A program made the position numbers and the translations under genes. From Phymorhynchus buccinoides (lineage: Eukaryota; Mollusca; Gastropoda; Neogastropoda; Raphitomidae), in the NCBI GenBank assembly GCA_017654935.2, contig CM065713.1, positions 18,728,539-18,792,538 of the forward strand: 64,000 bases of DNA. The letters run 5' to 3'. A model generated the notes under the pieces. That model did not search any database. It was not told the origin of the DNA and saw only the letters and a list, made by a program, of their open reading frames with translations. Below, piece by piece: positions 36,301 to 43,711 of this stretch; the first letter of the stretch is position 1, and each line of letters starts with the position of its first letter.

Positions 36301-39045
36301 CTGTACAAAGCGGTGCAAGGCGCACCTCCCACATTTGGGGTGTGTTTTATGATAAGGTGCGCCGTGTCTGTACAAAGCGGTGCAAGGCGCACCTCCCACA
36401 TTTGGGGTGTGTTTTATGATAAGGTGCGCCGTGTCTGTACAAAGCGGTGCAAGGCGCACCTCCCACATTTGGGGTGTGTTTTATGATAAGGTGCGCCGTG
36501 TCTGTACAAAGCGGTGCAAGGCGCACCTCCCACATTTGGGGTGTGTTTTATGATAAGGTGCGCCGTGTCTGTACAAAGCGGTGCAAGGCGCACCTCCCAC
36601 ATTTGGGGTGTGTTTTATGATAAGGTGCGCCGTGTCTGTACAAAGCGGTGCAAGGCGCACCTCCCACATTTGGGGTGTGTTTTATGATAAGGTGCGCCGT
36701 GTCTGTACAAAGCGGTGCAAGGCGCACCTCCCACATTTGGGGTGTGTTTTATGATAAGGTGCGCCGTGTCTGTACAAAGCGGTGCAAGGCGCACCTCCCA
36801 CATTTGGGGTGTGTTTTATGATAAGGTGCGCCGTGTCTGTACAAAGCGGTGCAAGGCGCACCTCCCACATTTGGGGTGTGTTTTATGATAAGGTGCGCCG
36901 TGTCTGTACAAAGCGGTGCAAGGCGCACCTCCCACATTTGGGGTGTGTGTTTTATGATAAGGTGCGCCGTGTCTGTACAAAGCGGTGCAAGGCGCACCTC
37001 CCACATTTGGGGTGTGTGTTTTATGATAAGGTGCGCCGTGTCTGTACAAAGCGGTGCAAGGCGCACCTCCCACATTTGGGGTGTGTTTTATGATAAGGTG
37101 CGCCGTGTCTGTACAAAGCGGTGCAAGGCGCACCTCCCACATTTGGGGTGTGTGTTTTATATAAGGTGCGCCGTGTCTGTACAAAGCGGTGCAAGGCGCA
37201 CCTCCCACATTTGGGGTGTGTGTTTTATGATAAGGTGCGCCGTGTCTGTACAAAGCGGTGCAAGGCGCACCTCCCACATTTGGGGTGTGTGTTTTATGAT
37301 AAGGTGCGCCGTGTCTGTACAAAGCGGTGCAAGGCGCACCTCCCACATTTGGGGTGTGTGTTTTATGATACGGTGCGCCGTGTCTGTACAAAGCGGTGCA
37401 AGGCGCACCTCCCACATTTGGGGGGTGTGTTTTATGATAAGGTGCGCCGTGTCTGTACAAAGCGGTGCAAGGCGCACCTCCCACATTTGGGGTGTGTGTT
37501 TTATGATAAGGCGCGCCGTGTCTGTACAAAGCGGTGCAAGGCGCACCTCCCACATTTGGGGTGTGTTTTATGATAAGGTGCGCCGTGTCTGTACAAAGCG
37601 GTGCAAGGCGCACCTCCCACATTTGGGGTGTGTGTTTTATGATAAGGCGCGCCGTGTCTGCACAAAGCGGTGCAAGGCGCACCTCCCACATTTGGGGTGT
37701 GTTTTATGATAAGGCGCGCCGTGTCTGTACAAAGCGGTGCAAGGCGCACCTCCCACATTTGGGGTGTGTTTTATGATAAGGTGCGCCGTGTCTGTACAAA
37801 GCGGTGCAAGGCGCACCTCCCACATTTGGGGTGTGTTTTATGATAAGGTGCGCCGTGTCTGTACAAAGCGGTGCAAGGCGCACCTCCCACATTTGGGGTG
37901 TGTTTTATGATAAGGTGCGCCGTGTCTGTACAAAGCGGTGCAAGGCGCACCTCCCACATTTGGGGTGTGTTTTATGATAAGGCGCGCCGTGTCTGTACAA
38001 AGCGGTGCAAGGCGCACCTCCCACATTTGGGGTGTGTTTTATGATAAGGTGCGCCGTGTCTGTACAAAGCGGTGCAAGGCGCACCTCCCACATTTGGGGT
38101 GTGTTTTATGATAGGTGCGCCGTGTCTGTACAAAGCGGTGCAAGGCGCACCTCCCACATTTGGGGTGTGTTTTATGATAAGGTGCGCCGTGTCTGTACAA
38201 AGCGGTGCAAGGCGCACCTCCCACATTTGGGGTGTGTTTTATGATAAGGTGCGCCGTGTCTGTACAAAGCGGTGCAAGGCGCACCTCCCACATTTGGGGT
38301 GTGTTTTATAAGGTGCGCCGTGTCTGTACAAAGCGGTGCAAGGTGCACCTCCCACATTTGGCACAAATTTCTGATTTTATTACACCTGCATCTTACTATA
38401 TTATTTGTCAGATTATAGAATGCAGGGGTCTCAGTCAAGAAAGAAAAAGTATCGCCTAGTTATAGTCTGTAAAAACGAGTAACTGCCGAAAATCTTTTTC
38501 TTTTAAGAAAAAACAAAAATTACAAAATGTAAAATAGAACTTGGAACAAGGTTATTTTGAAAGCCCTCAGTAATTTGTTTTTTTAATTGTTTTTATAAAA
38601 TAGACCTGCTCAGAGTCAATGTGGCAAAACGTTCTGGAGATGTAAACCTCCTGACTGCAACACAAAACGATTAACCCCTTGACTGCCAGAGAAATTGCGA
38701 GACAAAAACATGTGTTTTTTAAATTACAAAATGACACATAGAAAGAATGAGAGAGAGAATACAATAGATAAAATAACAAACAGGAGAGAGAGCGAAAGAA
38801 AGAAAGAATGTCGGAGAGAAGGACAAGAACACAGATATAGAGAAAGAGAGAGAAGGACACAGAGAGAGAGACATGCATAGAGACAGAGAGAGAGAGAGAA
38901 CTGTGACCTGTGTAGTCGTGTGCAGGGAACAGTTTGAAATGTCGAGGAAGAGAGAAAATCTTGGAGTGCACCGAGTCATACAGCTTGCCTGCATCCCCTG
39001 TTGACAAACAAACCCAATGATTGATACGAGAGAGACAGACATCCC
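27275..39045 (-). CDS. ETHE1: Persulfide dioxygenase ETHE1, 3' part (three exons; 5' exons not in the window)
   Basis: ETHE1 is a mitochondrial non-heme iron enzyme of the metallo-beta-lactamase fold that oxidises glutathione persulfide to sulfite and glutathione in sulfide breakdown. Three minus-strand exons join in phase 1 at each junction and give about 90 C-terminal residues of a family usually about 250 long. Diagnostic strings are KLYDSVHSKIFSLP and PAHDYTG, then STVDEELKFNRRLT and LPYPKQID, then LPANLVCGV, matching the order in vertebrate ETHE1 (SVHEKIFTLP, PAHDYHG, STVEEE, PANMRCGV). The iron ligands lie in earlier exons that I cannot find here. The introns (38,907-32,975 and 32,857-27,340) are packed with minisatellites and transposon debris. 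Upstream of the first visible exon, the sequence runs into palindrome 2 and folds back, so the gene as assembled has no 5' half. Confidence 0.85.
27340..28040. other. Intron DNA with CTTGA repeats, TG repeats and a LINE/SINE-type 3' tail
   Basis: Near 27,430-27,475 there is aataaagatcattttgactt followed by five CTTGA units, a tail often seen on retroposons. From 27,660 to 27,890 the sequence is TG-rich. At 27,960-28,035 tgtaaagcgctttgggctca, then aaagcgctatataaatg, ends in an ATT repeat; the same kind of tail occurs at ~34,790-34,858. The palindrome's outer boundary falls inside this stretch. Confidence 0.6.
28041..28749. other. Intron DNA, no gene seen
   Basis: AT-rich. A short inverted motif, ggggtcgcccacgaccc, is at ~28,579, related to the gggtctcctacgaccc motif further on, so it may be part of the same DNA-transposon family. 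Confidence 0.5.
28750..28857. mobile_element. Fold-back (inverted repeat) segment that seeds the 66-bp array
   Basis: cttgtccagatggcgcgggt (28,750 on) pairs with its near-complement ending at 28,857 (acccgcgccatctggagaag), with a loop of about 45 bases. The right-hand half closely matches the core of the following tandem unit (gaggagacccgcatcatctgg). It is probably the end of a small DNA transposon. A piggyBac-like origin is only a guess from the gggtc...gaccc motif. Confidence 0.55.
28878..30765. repeat. 66/54-bp minisatellite (about 31 units)
   Basis: Unit: ctgttaaaatgcatgtaaaa, then atctgtgg(g/t)tacgaggag, then acccgcatcatctggacagg, then gataaata. Short units lack a 12-base piece (gcatgtaaaaat), giving 54. 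Other variants are gagagg for gacagg and ggttac for gggtac. Both lengths divide by three, so long frames (392 codons on minus, 316 on plus) stay open without being genes. It lies in the last ETHE1 intron. Confidence 0.97.
30766..31230. repeat. Diverged copy of a dispersed repeat also at 24,900-25,300
   Basis: Shared landmarks, in order, are a ctaattttagt-like stretch, tgacctttc, accaatcattgcagacttta, tttggct, cgaacc(c/t)aatc and gggaagcaactggt. The copies differ by many substitutions and indels, so they are old. Function unknown. Confidence 0.6.
31231..31557. mobile_element. SINE-like dispersed repeat
   Basis: Contains tagtcacagaggcgtctgtg, then aaattcgggttgctcccact and tggagagcgcgtc, then gggacctcggtttatcgtct, and a B-box-like ggttcgaactc at ~31,495. 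A partial second copy of the first part is at ~32,155-32,215. The combination suggests a tRNA-derived SINE, but I cannot fold a tRNA. Confidence 0.45.
31560..32137. mobile_element. Non-autonomous TIR element (578 bp), TA-flanked
   Basis: Left end ccgtcattttcggactataa ggcg; right end complements as caatatttttcggatcatta ggcg. Both ends are flanked by TA (31,558-31,559 and 32,138-32,139), as for Tc1/mariner-type target sites. Interior motifs such as gggcgcccta and cgccttataaacgagggcgc repeat the subterminal theme. No transposase frame. Related ends occur at 33,045 and 38,479. Confidence 0.6.
32145..32383. other. Partial SINE-like copy and promoter-like flank
   Basis: Starts with a diverged copy of the 31,250 repeat (tagtcacagagacgagtctc, then tgctcccacctggagagtg). 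The rest is unique up to the MADF-like ORF. Inverted halves agcttgacgcgcagcttcta and gcgtcaagctgcgtgaac (near 32,210 and 32,295) could form a hairpin. Confidence 0.45.
32384..32581 (+). CDS. Short ORF with a MADF-like start, likely a fragment
   Basis: 65 codons beginning after a good start context (atcatggcgg): MADDGDTAIWIEPYQSQENL, then YNTELKAYHDREK. The pattern acidic-x-W-x-x-x-Y-x-x-x-x-x-LY-(N/D)T-x-x-K-x-YHDR resembles the first half of a MADF DNA-binding domain (Adf-1 type), found in host regulators and in the accessory protein of PIF/Harbinger transposons. After about residue 35 the similarity ends, and the frame stops just at the 76-bp repeat. I see no clear donor site. It lies antisense inside an ETHE1 intron, so a transposon remnant is the likeliest reading. 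Confidence 0.35.
   Translation: MADDGDTAIWIEPYQSQENLYNTELKAYHDREKTPESRLSFHSCCLQTEVTSQLTFIGSLNAGDA
32582..32809. repeat. 76-bp CpG-rich tandem repeat, three units
   Basis: Units start tgtgcgactggcaacgcgtg, continue cgtcgtacgccaaacatgct, then tgcatcactgacgcgcgtca, and end tgatgttgacgcccag. The third unit lacks two bases and decays at its end. CpG is far denser than in the surroundings. It ends about 50 bp from the ETHE1 exon B donor, on the intron side. Confidence 0.9.
32858..32974 (-). CDS. ETHE1: ETHE1 penultimate exon (exon B)
   Basis: A 117-base exon between acceptor tttggtgttttcag and donor atcg|gtaagg, a strong consensus site. With the first base from exon A it reads GQTSSTVDEELKFNRRLT, then RSRSEFIEIMKKLDLPYPKQI and the first base of an Asp codon. 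The family has STVEEE followed by NPRLT, an acidic helix and LPKPQQID at the same place. Phase is 1 at both ends, agreeing with exons A and C. It is the only copy in the window, lying between the two palindromes. Confidence 0.9.
32999..33042. repeat. 22-bp direct duplication next to the composite element
   Basis: taccgtatttcacaaagtaa tg occurs twice in a row just outside the left TIR at 33,045 and about 25 bases upstream of the ETHE1 exon B acceptor. It may reflect transposon footprints or slippage. Confidence 0.7.
33101..34073. repeat. 52-bp minisatellite derived from the TIR
   Basis: Unit: ttgtaatgtgactagcaaga, cagtaagaaaatataataca, gtggaacgtccc. Shorter units lack the second half. The first unit is continuous with the TIR at 33,045 (gtgccttgtaatgtgactag), and the same segment is present once, diverged, in the right TIR. 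About 19 units including partial ones. Confidence 0.95.
34074..34331. other. Remnant with 'cttataagggaggt' repeats and a G21 run
   Basis: Contains several copies of (gg)tcttataagggaggt and ends in ggttccactgtaac, the complement of the tacagtggaac motif in the 52-bp unit, so it looks like the far end of the element that supplied that motif. A run of 21 G follows at 34,311-34,331. Confidence 0.55.
34332..34398. repeat. Isolated first unit of the 67-bp minisatellite
   Basis: atgataaggcgcgccgtgtc through cacctcccacagttggggtg is one unit, cut off from the main array by the LINE fragment. Confidence 0.85.
34399..34858 (+). mobile_element. 5'-truncated LINE 3' end (L2/CR1-like) inside the 67-bp array
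   Basis: A plus-strand frame runs to a stop at 34,707-34,709 and carries the typical C-terminus of such reverse transcriptases: VQFRLQYKLAVLSFRHFE, then LPPYLSRALHTYTPSRSLRS, then FGDRSFSFSAPVVWNSLPVD and LRHEPTISTFKAKLKTHYF. The 3' UTR has gaagcgccttgagtgtaaaa and aaaggcgctatagaaat, and ends in ATT repeats, as expected for L2/CR1-type tails. The 5' end is cut within the RT C-terminal region. The frame is still open, so the insertion is fairly young. Confidence 0.8.
34859..38360. repeat. 67/69-bp minisatellite, palindrome 2 left arm (about 52 units)
   Basis: Unit: ttttatgataaggtgcgccg, tgtctgtacaaagcggtgca, aggcgcacctcccacatttg, gggtgtg. Length varies with one or two extra tg or g. Variant sites are ggtgcgcc/ggcgcgcc and aggcgc/aggtgc. 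Within the unit ggtgcaaggcgcacc can fold on itself. All its long frames are by-products. It lies in the ETHE1 intron between exons A and B. Confidence 0.97.
38480..38907. other. ETHE1 intron, proximal to exon A
   Basis: AT-rich, then a long GA/CT-rich stretch (38,745-38,900) directly after the donor site. The minus-strand text is ctctctctgtctct-rich, so the non-consensus donor gtcaca is followed by pyrimidine repeats. No other exon seen. Confidence 0.6.
38908..38997 (-). CDS. ETHE1: ETHE1 exon with the PAHDY motif (exon A)
   Basis: A 90-base exon. The acceptor is tttgtttgtcaacag, and the exon starts with two bases that finish a Gly-like codon, then DAGKLYDSVHSKIFSLPRHF, KLFPAHDYT and one base of the next Gly codon. 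The donor is cacag|gtcaca, a non-optimal GT site. PAHDY is a conserved loop of the ETHE1/glyoxalase II fold. A second acceptor of identical sequence lies 48 bases upstream, allowing an exon start at 39,045 that would add 16 in-frame residues (DVCLSRINHWVCLSTG). An inverted copy is at 59,995-60,084, with Val for Leu before FPAHDY. Confidence 0.85.
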
Positions 39046-39068
39046 CTGTTGACAAACACAATGATTGA
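38998..39068 (-). promoter_or_regulatory. Tandemly duplicated ETHE1 3' splice site
   Basis: Two copies of a pyrimidine-rich acceptor ending gtcaacag|gggatg lie 48 bases apart. Each copy includes gtatcaatcattg, which may serve as branch region. Using the outer site keeps the reading frame. The same doubling exists in the inverted copy at 59,924-59,994. Confidence 0.7.
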
Positions 39069-39373
39069 TACAAGAGAGACAGACAGAGACAGAGGACTCG
39101 GAACACAGTCTAACAGATATTTACAGGGCTCACCTTTTTGTTTGACTATAGAGTATTTTCACCCCCAGGGTGAACTTATAGAGGGTGAAAAAACAACAAC
39201 AAATAAACATAAAGGCATTCAAATATTCAGTATTGTCAATAAAACATTGTATTGTATGCACAGGCAATATGAAGCAAACGTGCGTCTTTCACCCTCCCCT
39301 CTGTGTGTGTGCGTGTGCGCGCGCATGCATGCGTGTGTGTGTATTTTTGGAAAGCTAGTTAAATTGTCAGTCT
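39069..39373. other. ETHE1 intron 5' of exon A, no gene seen
   Basis: Contains cacccccagggtgaacttat and its near-inverse, and a TG/CG-rich start at 39,300-39,340 that is a diverged relative of the 74-bp unit (ttttggaaagctagttaaat). Confidence 0.55.
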
Positions 39374-39920
39374 TCTCTCTCTCTCTCTGTGAGTGCGCGC
39401 ATGTGTGTGTGTGGAAAGCTATTGTCAGTGCCATCCCTCTGGTGCTCTGTCTCTCTCTCTCTGTGAGTGCGCGCATGTGTGTGTTTGGAAAGCTATTGTC
39501 AGTGCCATCACTCTCTGGTGCTCTGTCTCTCTCTCTCTGTGAGTGCGCGCATGTGTGTGTTTGGAAAGCTATTGTCAGTGCCATCCCTCTGTTTGGTGCT
39601 CTGTCTCTCTCTCTCTGTGAGTGCGCGCATGTGTGTGTGTGGAAAGCTATTGTCAGTGCCATCCCTCTGGTGCTCTGTCTCTCTCTCTCTGTGAGTGCGC
39701 GCATGTGTGTGTTTGGAAAGCTATTGTCAGTGCCATCCCTTTGGTGCTCTGTCTCTCTCTCTCTGTGAGTGCGCGCATGTGTGTGTGTGGAAAGCTATTG
39801 TCAGTGCCATCCCTCTGTTTGGTGCTCTGTCTCTCTCTCTCTGTGAGTGCGCGCATGTGTGTGTGTGGAAAGCTATTGTCAGTGCCATCCCTCTTGGTGC
39901 TCTGTCTCTCTCTCTCTTGT
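39374..39920. repeat. 74/78-bp minisatellite, left arm (seven units)
   Basis: Unit: ctctctctctctgtgagtgc, gcgcatgtgtgtgt, (g/t)tggaaagctattgtcagt, gccatccctct(gttt)ggtgctctgt. The gttt insertion separates 78- from 74-base units. A diverged founder-like copy lies just before at ~39,300. Confidence 0.95.
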
Positions 39921-40509
39921 AAATAATTTTGTTCTTTGTGTGTGTGTTGCATCTAGAGATTGTTTTTTCCTCTTTCACGATAAATGTTGCTATAGTGTGT
40001 GTGTGTGTGTGTGCGTGTGTGCGTGCGTGCATGTGTATGTGTATGTGAGTGTGTGTGTAGCTGTTGTGTGTATGGCTGTGTGTATGTGTGTGGATAATTG
40101 GTATTTACAAATATTTGCCATTCATATATTGATCTGGTGTTTTTTTCTTCTAATATTTTTTCTTTGTTGTTGGTGAGATGTAAACAAGCCCTGTATTGTG
40201 CTTATTCTTTTCCAACATTAAAAAAAGATTTGTTCGTTTCGTTCGTATTCTCTCTCAATCTCTCTCTCCCTCCCTCCCTCCGTCTCTCTCACTAGTCTCG
40301 GGCCCCTCTCATAGACATAAACACCACACACGTTTTAGCTAAGAAAACAAAATTCCATTGCTTGAAGCACTCTTCAACGACCTTGGTAGAAGGTGAAGGA
40401 CAGGACATGGTGTATGTGATTATTCCAGACTGGTTACACATTCAATGCCCTACTAGGACAATGTGTCTTCCATGGGGATTGTCTCCCACCCCCTCCCATA
40501 TCAGCATCA
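39921..40509. other. Unique DNA with a GT microsatellite
   Basis: (GT)n at ~39,995-40,085, then AT-rich and TC-rich stretches. Its inverted partner is 58,490-59,075. No exon seen. Confidence 0.6.
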
Positions 40510-42830
40510 TTACCCAGTCCTCTTTCTGTACCACTCTCCGTCCTGCCTTTATTTCTGCAGTCCTTACCCAGTCCTCTTTCTGTACCACTCTCCGTCCTGC
40601 CTTTATTTCTGCAGTCCTTACCCAGTCCTCTTTCTGTACCACTCTCCGTCCTGCCTTTATTTCTGCAGTCCTTACCCAGTCCTCTTTCTGTACCACTCTC
40701 CGTCCTGCCTTTATTTCTGCAGTCCTTACCCAGTCCTCTTTCTGTACCACTCTCCGTCCTGCCTTTATTTCTGCAGTCCTTACCCAGTCCTCTTTCTGTA
40801 CCACTCTCCGTCCTGCCTTTATTTCTGCAGTCCTTACCCAGTCCTCTTTCTTTACCACTCTCCGTCCTGCCTTTATTTCTGCAGTCCTTGCCCAGTCCTC
40901 TTTCTGTACCACTCTCCGTCCTGCCTTTATTTCTGCAGTCCTTACCCAGTCCTCTTTCTGTACCACTCTCCGTCCTGCCTTTATTTCTGCAGTCCTTACC
41001 CAGTCCTCTTTCTGTACCACTCTCCGTCCTGCCTTTATTTCTGCAGTCCTTACCCAGTCCTCTTTCTGTACCACTCTCCGTCCTGCCTTTATTTCTGCAG
41101 TCCTTGCCCAGTCCTCTTTCTGTACCACTCTCCGTCCTGCCTTTATTTCTGCAGTCCTTGCCCAGTCCTCTTTCTGTACCACTCTCCGTCCTGCCTTTAT
41201 TTCTGCAGTCCTTACCCAGTCCTCTTTCTGTACCACTCTCCGTCCTGCCTTTATTTCTGCAGTCCTTGCCCAGTCCTCTTTCTGTACCACTCTCCGTCCT
41301 GCCTTTATTTCTGCAGTCCTTACCCAGTCCTCTTTCTGTACCACTCTCCGTCCTGCCTTTATTTCTGCAGTCCTTGCCCAGTCCTCTTTCTGTACCACTC
41401 TCCGTCCTGCCTTTATTTCTGCAGTCCTTACCCAGTCCTCTTTCTTTACCACTCTCCGTCCTGCCTTTATTTCTGCAGTCCTTACCCAGTCCTCTTTCTG
41501 TACCACTCTCCGTCCTGCCTTTATTTCTGCAGTCCTTACCCAGTCCTCTTTCTGTACCACTCTCCGTCCTGCCTTTATTTCTGCAGTCCTTACCCAGTCC
41601 TCTTTCTGTACCACTCTCCGTCCTGCCTTTATTTCTGCAGTCCTTGCCCAGTCCTCTTTCTGTACCACTCTCCGTCCTGCCTTTATTTCTGCAGTCCTTA
41701 CCCAGTCCTCTTTCTGTACCACTCTCCGTCCTGCCTTTATTTCTGCAGTCCTTGCCCAGTCCTCTTTCTGTACCACTCTCCGTCCTGCCTTTATTTCTGC
41801 AGTCCTTACCCAGTCCTCTTTCTGTACCACTCTCCGTCCTGCCTTTATTTCTGCAGTCCTTACCCAGTCCTCTTTCTGTACCACTCTCCGTCCTGCCTTT
41901 ATTTCTGCAGTCCTTACCCAGTCCTCTTTCTGTACCACTCTCCGTCCTGCCTTTATTTCTGCAGTCCTTACCCAGTCCTCTTTCTGTACCACTCTCCGTC
42001 CTGCCTTTATTTCTGCAGTCCTTACCCAGTCCTCTTTCTGTACCACTCTCCGTCCTGCCTTTATTTCTGCAGTCCTTACCCAGTCCTCTTTCTGTACCAC
42101 TCTCCGTCCTGCCTTTATTTCTGCAGTCCTTGCCCAGTCCTCTTTCTGTACCACTCTCCGTCCTGCCTTTATTTCTGCAGTCCTTACCCAGTCCTCTTTC
42201 TGTACCACTCTCCGTCCTGCCTTTATTTCTGCAGTCCTTACCCAGTCCTCTTTCTGTACCACTCTCCGTCCTGCCTTTATTTCTGCAGTCCTTACCCAGT
42301 CCTCTTTCTTTACCACTCTCCGTCCTGCCTTTATTTCTGCAGTCCTTACCCAGTCCTCTTTCTTTACCACTCTCCGTCCTGCCTTTATTTCTGCAGTCCT
42401 TACCCAGTCCTCTTTCTTTACCACTCTCCGTCCTGCCTTTATTTCTGCAGTCCTTACCCAGTCCTCTTTCTTTACCACTCTCCGTCCTGCCTTTATTTCT
42501 GCAGTCCTTACCCAGTCCTCTTTCTTTACCACTCTCCGTCCGGCCTTTATTTCTGCAGTCCTTACCCAGTCCTCTTTCTTTACCACTCTCCGTCCTGCCT
42601 TTATTTCTGCAGTCCTTACCCAGTCCTCTTTCTTTACCACTCTCCGTCCGGCCTTTATTTCTGCAGTCCTTACCCAGTCCTCTTTCTTTACCACTCTCCG
42701 TCCTGCCTTTATTTCTGCAGTCCTTACCCAGTCCTCTTTCTGTACCACTCTCCGTCCTGCCTTTATTTCTGCAGTCCTTGCCCAGTCCTCTTTCTGTACC
42801 ACTCTCCGTCCTGCCTTTATTTCTGCAGTC
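40510..42830. repeat. 54-bp minisatellite, left arm (about 43 units)
   Basis: Unit: cagtccttacccagtcctct, ttctgtaccactctccgtcc, tgcctttatttctg. Variants are ttctttacc for ttctgtacc, cttgccc for cttaccc, and cggcc for ctgcc near 42,541 and 42,649. Variant ttctttacc is clustered in the last eight or so units. Because 54 is 3 x 18 and the unit has no stop in several frames, frames over 780 codons run through it on both strands. Confidence 0.97.
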
Positions 42831-43711
42831 CTATTTCAGATGTCCGTTTTGATCTGCTTGTCTCATGCCCCCCCCCCCCCCCTCAATCTCTCATGTCTAT
42901 CCTAACTCTCTCTCTCTCTCCTTCCCCCTCCCTGGCATGCCTAATTGGTCTCATGGGGCAAGTTTACTCACAAAGCTATGGGTGAGTTGAGAGCAACTTG
43001 TAATGGGAGATCAGCGCAGGCACTGGGTGGAATCATAGTGCGCGGCGCTGCCCTCCAGTGGCCATTTTAATACTTCGTTTCACCCCCAGTACACAACTTG
43101 TAATGCGTCTGTCACACATTTGACGCACAGAATGGGAGCCCTGATTAACTCATGATTAACTCATGAAAAGTGGTAGATCGCATGTCTATGACAGCTCTGC
43201 GACTGCTCTTGTGTTGGTAGGGCAGGTGCATCTCTGGGTCCCATCAGCGCCTTCAGATTTTTTTTTTCTTCATTGGAAACAGAATGTTCATACAGATCTT
43301 TGAGAGTTTTACCTACAACAAAAACTAAACAAGTGAAGACAGGATTTTTCGAGAGAAAGGGAGAGACAGAAAGTGAGGGGGGAGGGAGATAGACACAGAG
43401 GGAGAGAATGAGTCCATATGAACGGATGGACAGGCAAATTAGATTATAAATAGAACATTAATGCAAGTATATCACATTTATCAATATGTAACGGAATAAC
43501 AACAGGACTTAAAACACAATGGCTTGAGAGAGTAACAAACATAAGTTTCTTGCTGGAGATGACAATTATTCCCAGTGTTTGAGCAACACCACTAACTGAC
43601 AATAACAACAAAAACAGAACCTCGACCCTTGTCAGAGATTTAATGAGTAAAAGTTATAAAAAAAGGTACCAAACACAAAACTTCTCTTAGCACAAAAATG
43701 GCAGCTGTGTG
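42831..43711. other. Unique DNA between the 54- and 44-bp arrays
   Basis: Pyrimidine and C runs at 42,870-42,930, then unique AT-rich DNA with its inverted partner at 55,236-56,112. I searched both strands for ETHE1 exons upstream of exon A and found none. Confidence 0.6.

Larger units (their letters stand above)
33045..38479. mobile_element. Composite TIR-bounded block holding two minisatellites and a LINE tail
   Basis: The left end reads ccctatttttcggactacaa, then ggcgatcctttttcc and gacccctgtgccttgtaatg. The complement of the right end reads ctcgtttttacagactataa, then ggcgatactttttc and gacccctgcattctataatc. The match extends about 85 bases on both sides, and each end abuts a TA. Inside are the 52-bp array, an ETHE1-antisense LINE fragment and the 67-bp array. 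I infer one old non-autonomous element whose interior expanded; two separate elements facing each other remain possible. Confidence 0.55.

Noticed and set aside
34858..37709. Many ORFs of 62-291 codons in the 67-bp array
   Set aside because: All frames of one unit are simply re-read; no independent coding evidence. The same holds at 60,531-63,987.
39049..39952. ORFs with CECAHVCVWKAIVSAIP or ERERQS repeats
   Set aside because: They come from the 74/78-bp array and CT/GT microsatellites; those at 58,937-59,943 are the same.
40362..42905. An 847-codon ORF made of an 18-residue repeat (and 786- and 840-codon rivals)
   Set aside because: It is open in several frames on both strands because the 54-bp unit has no stops and divides by three. 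No start context, signal peptide or non-repeat domain.
39046..43711. Upstream ETHE1 exons with the metal-binding motifs
   Set aside because: I read both strands of the unique segments here and in the right arm for HxHxDH, GDAL and RTDF-type coding and found none.
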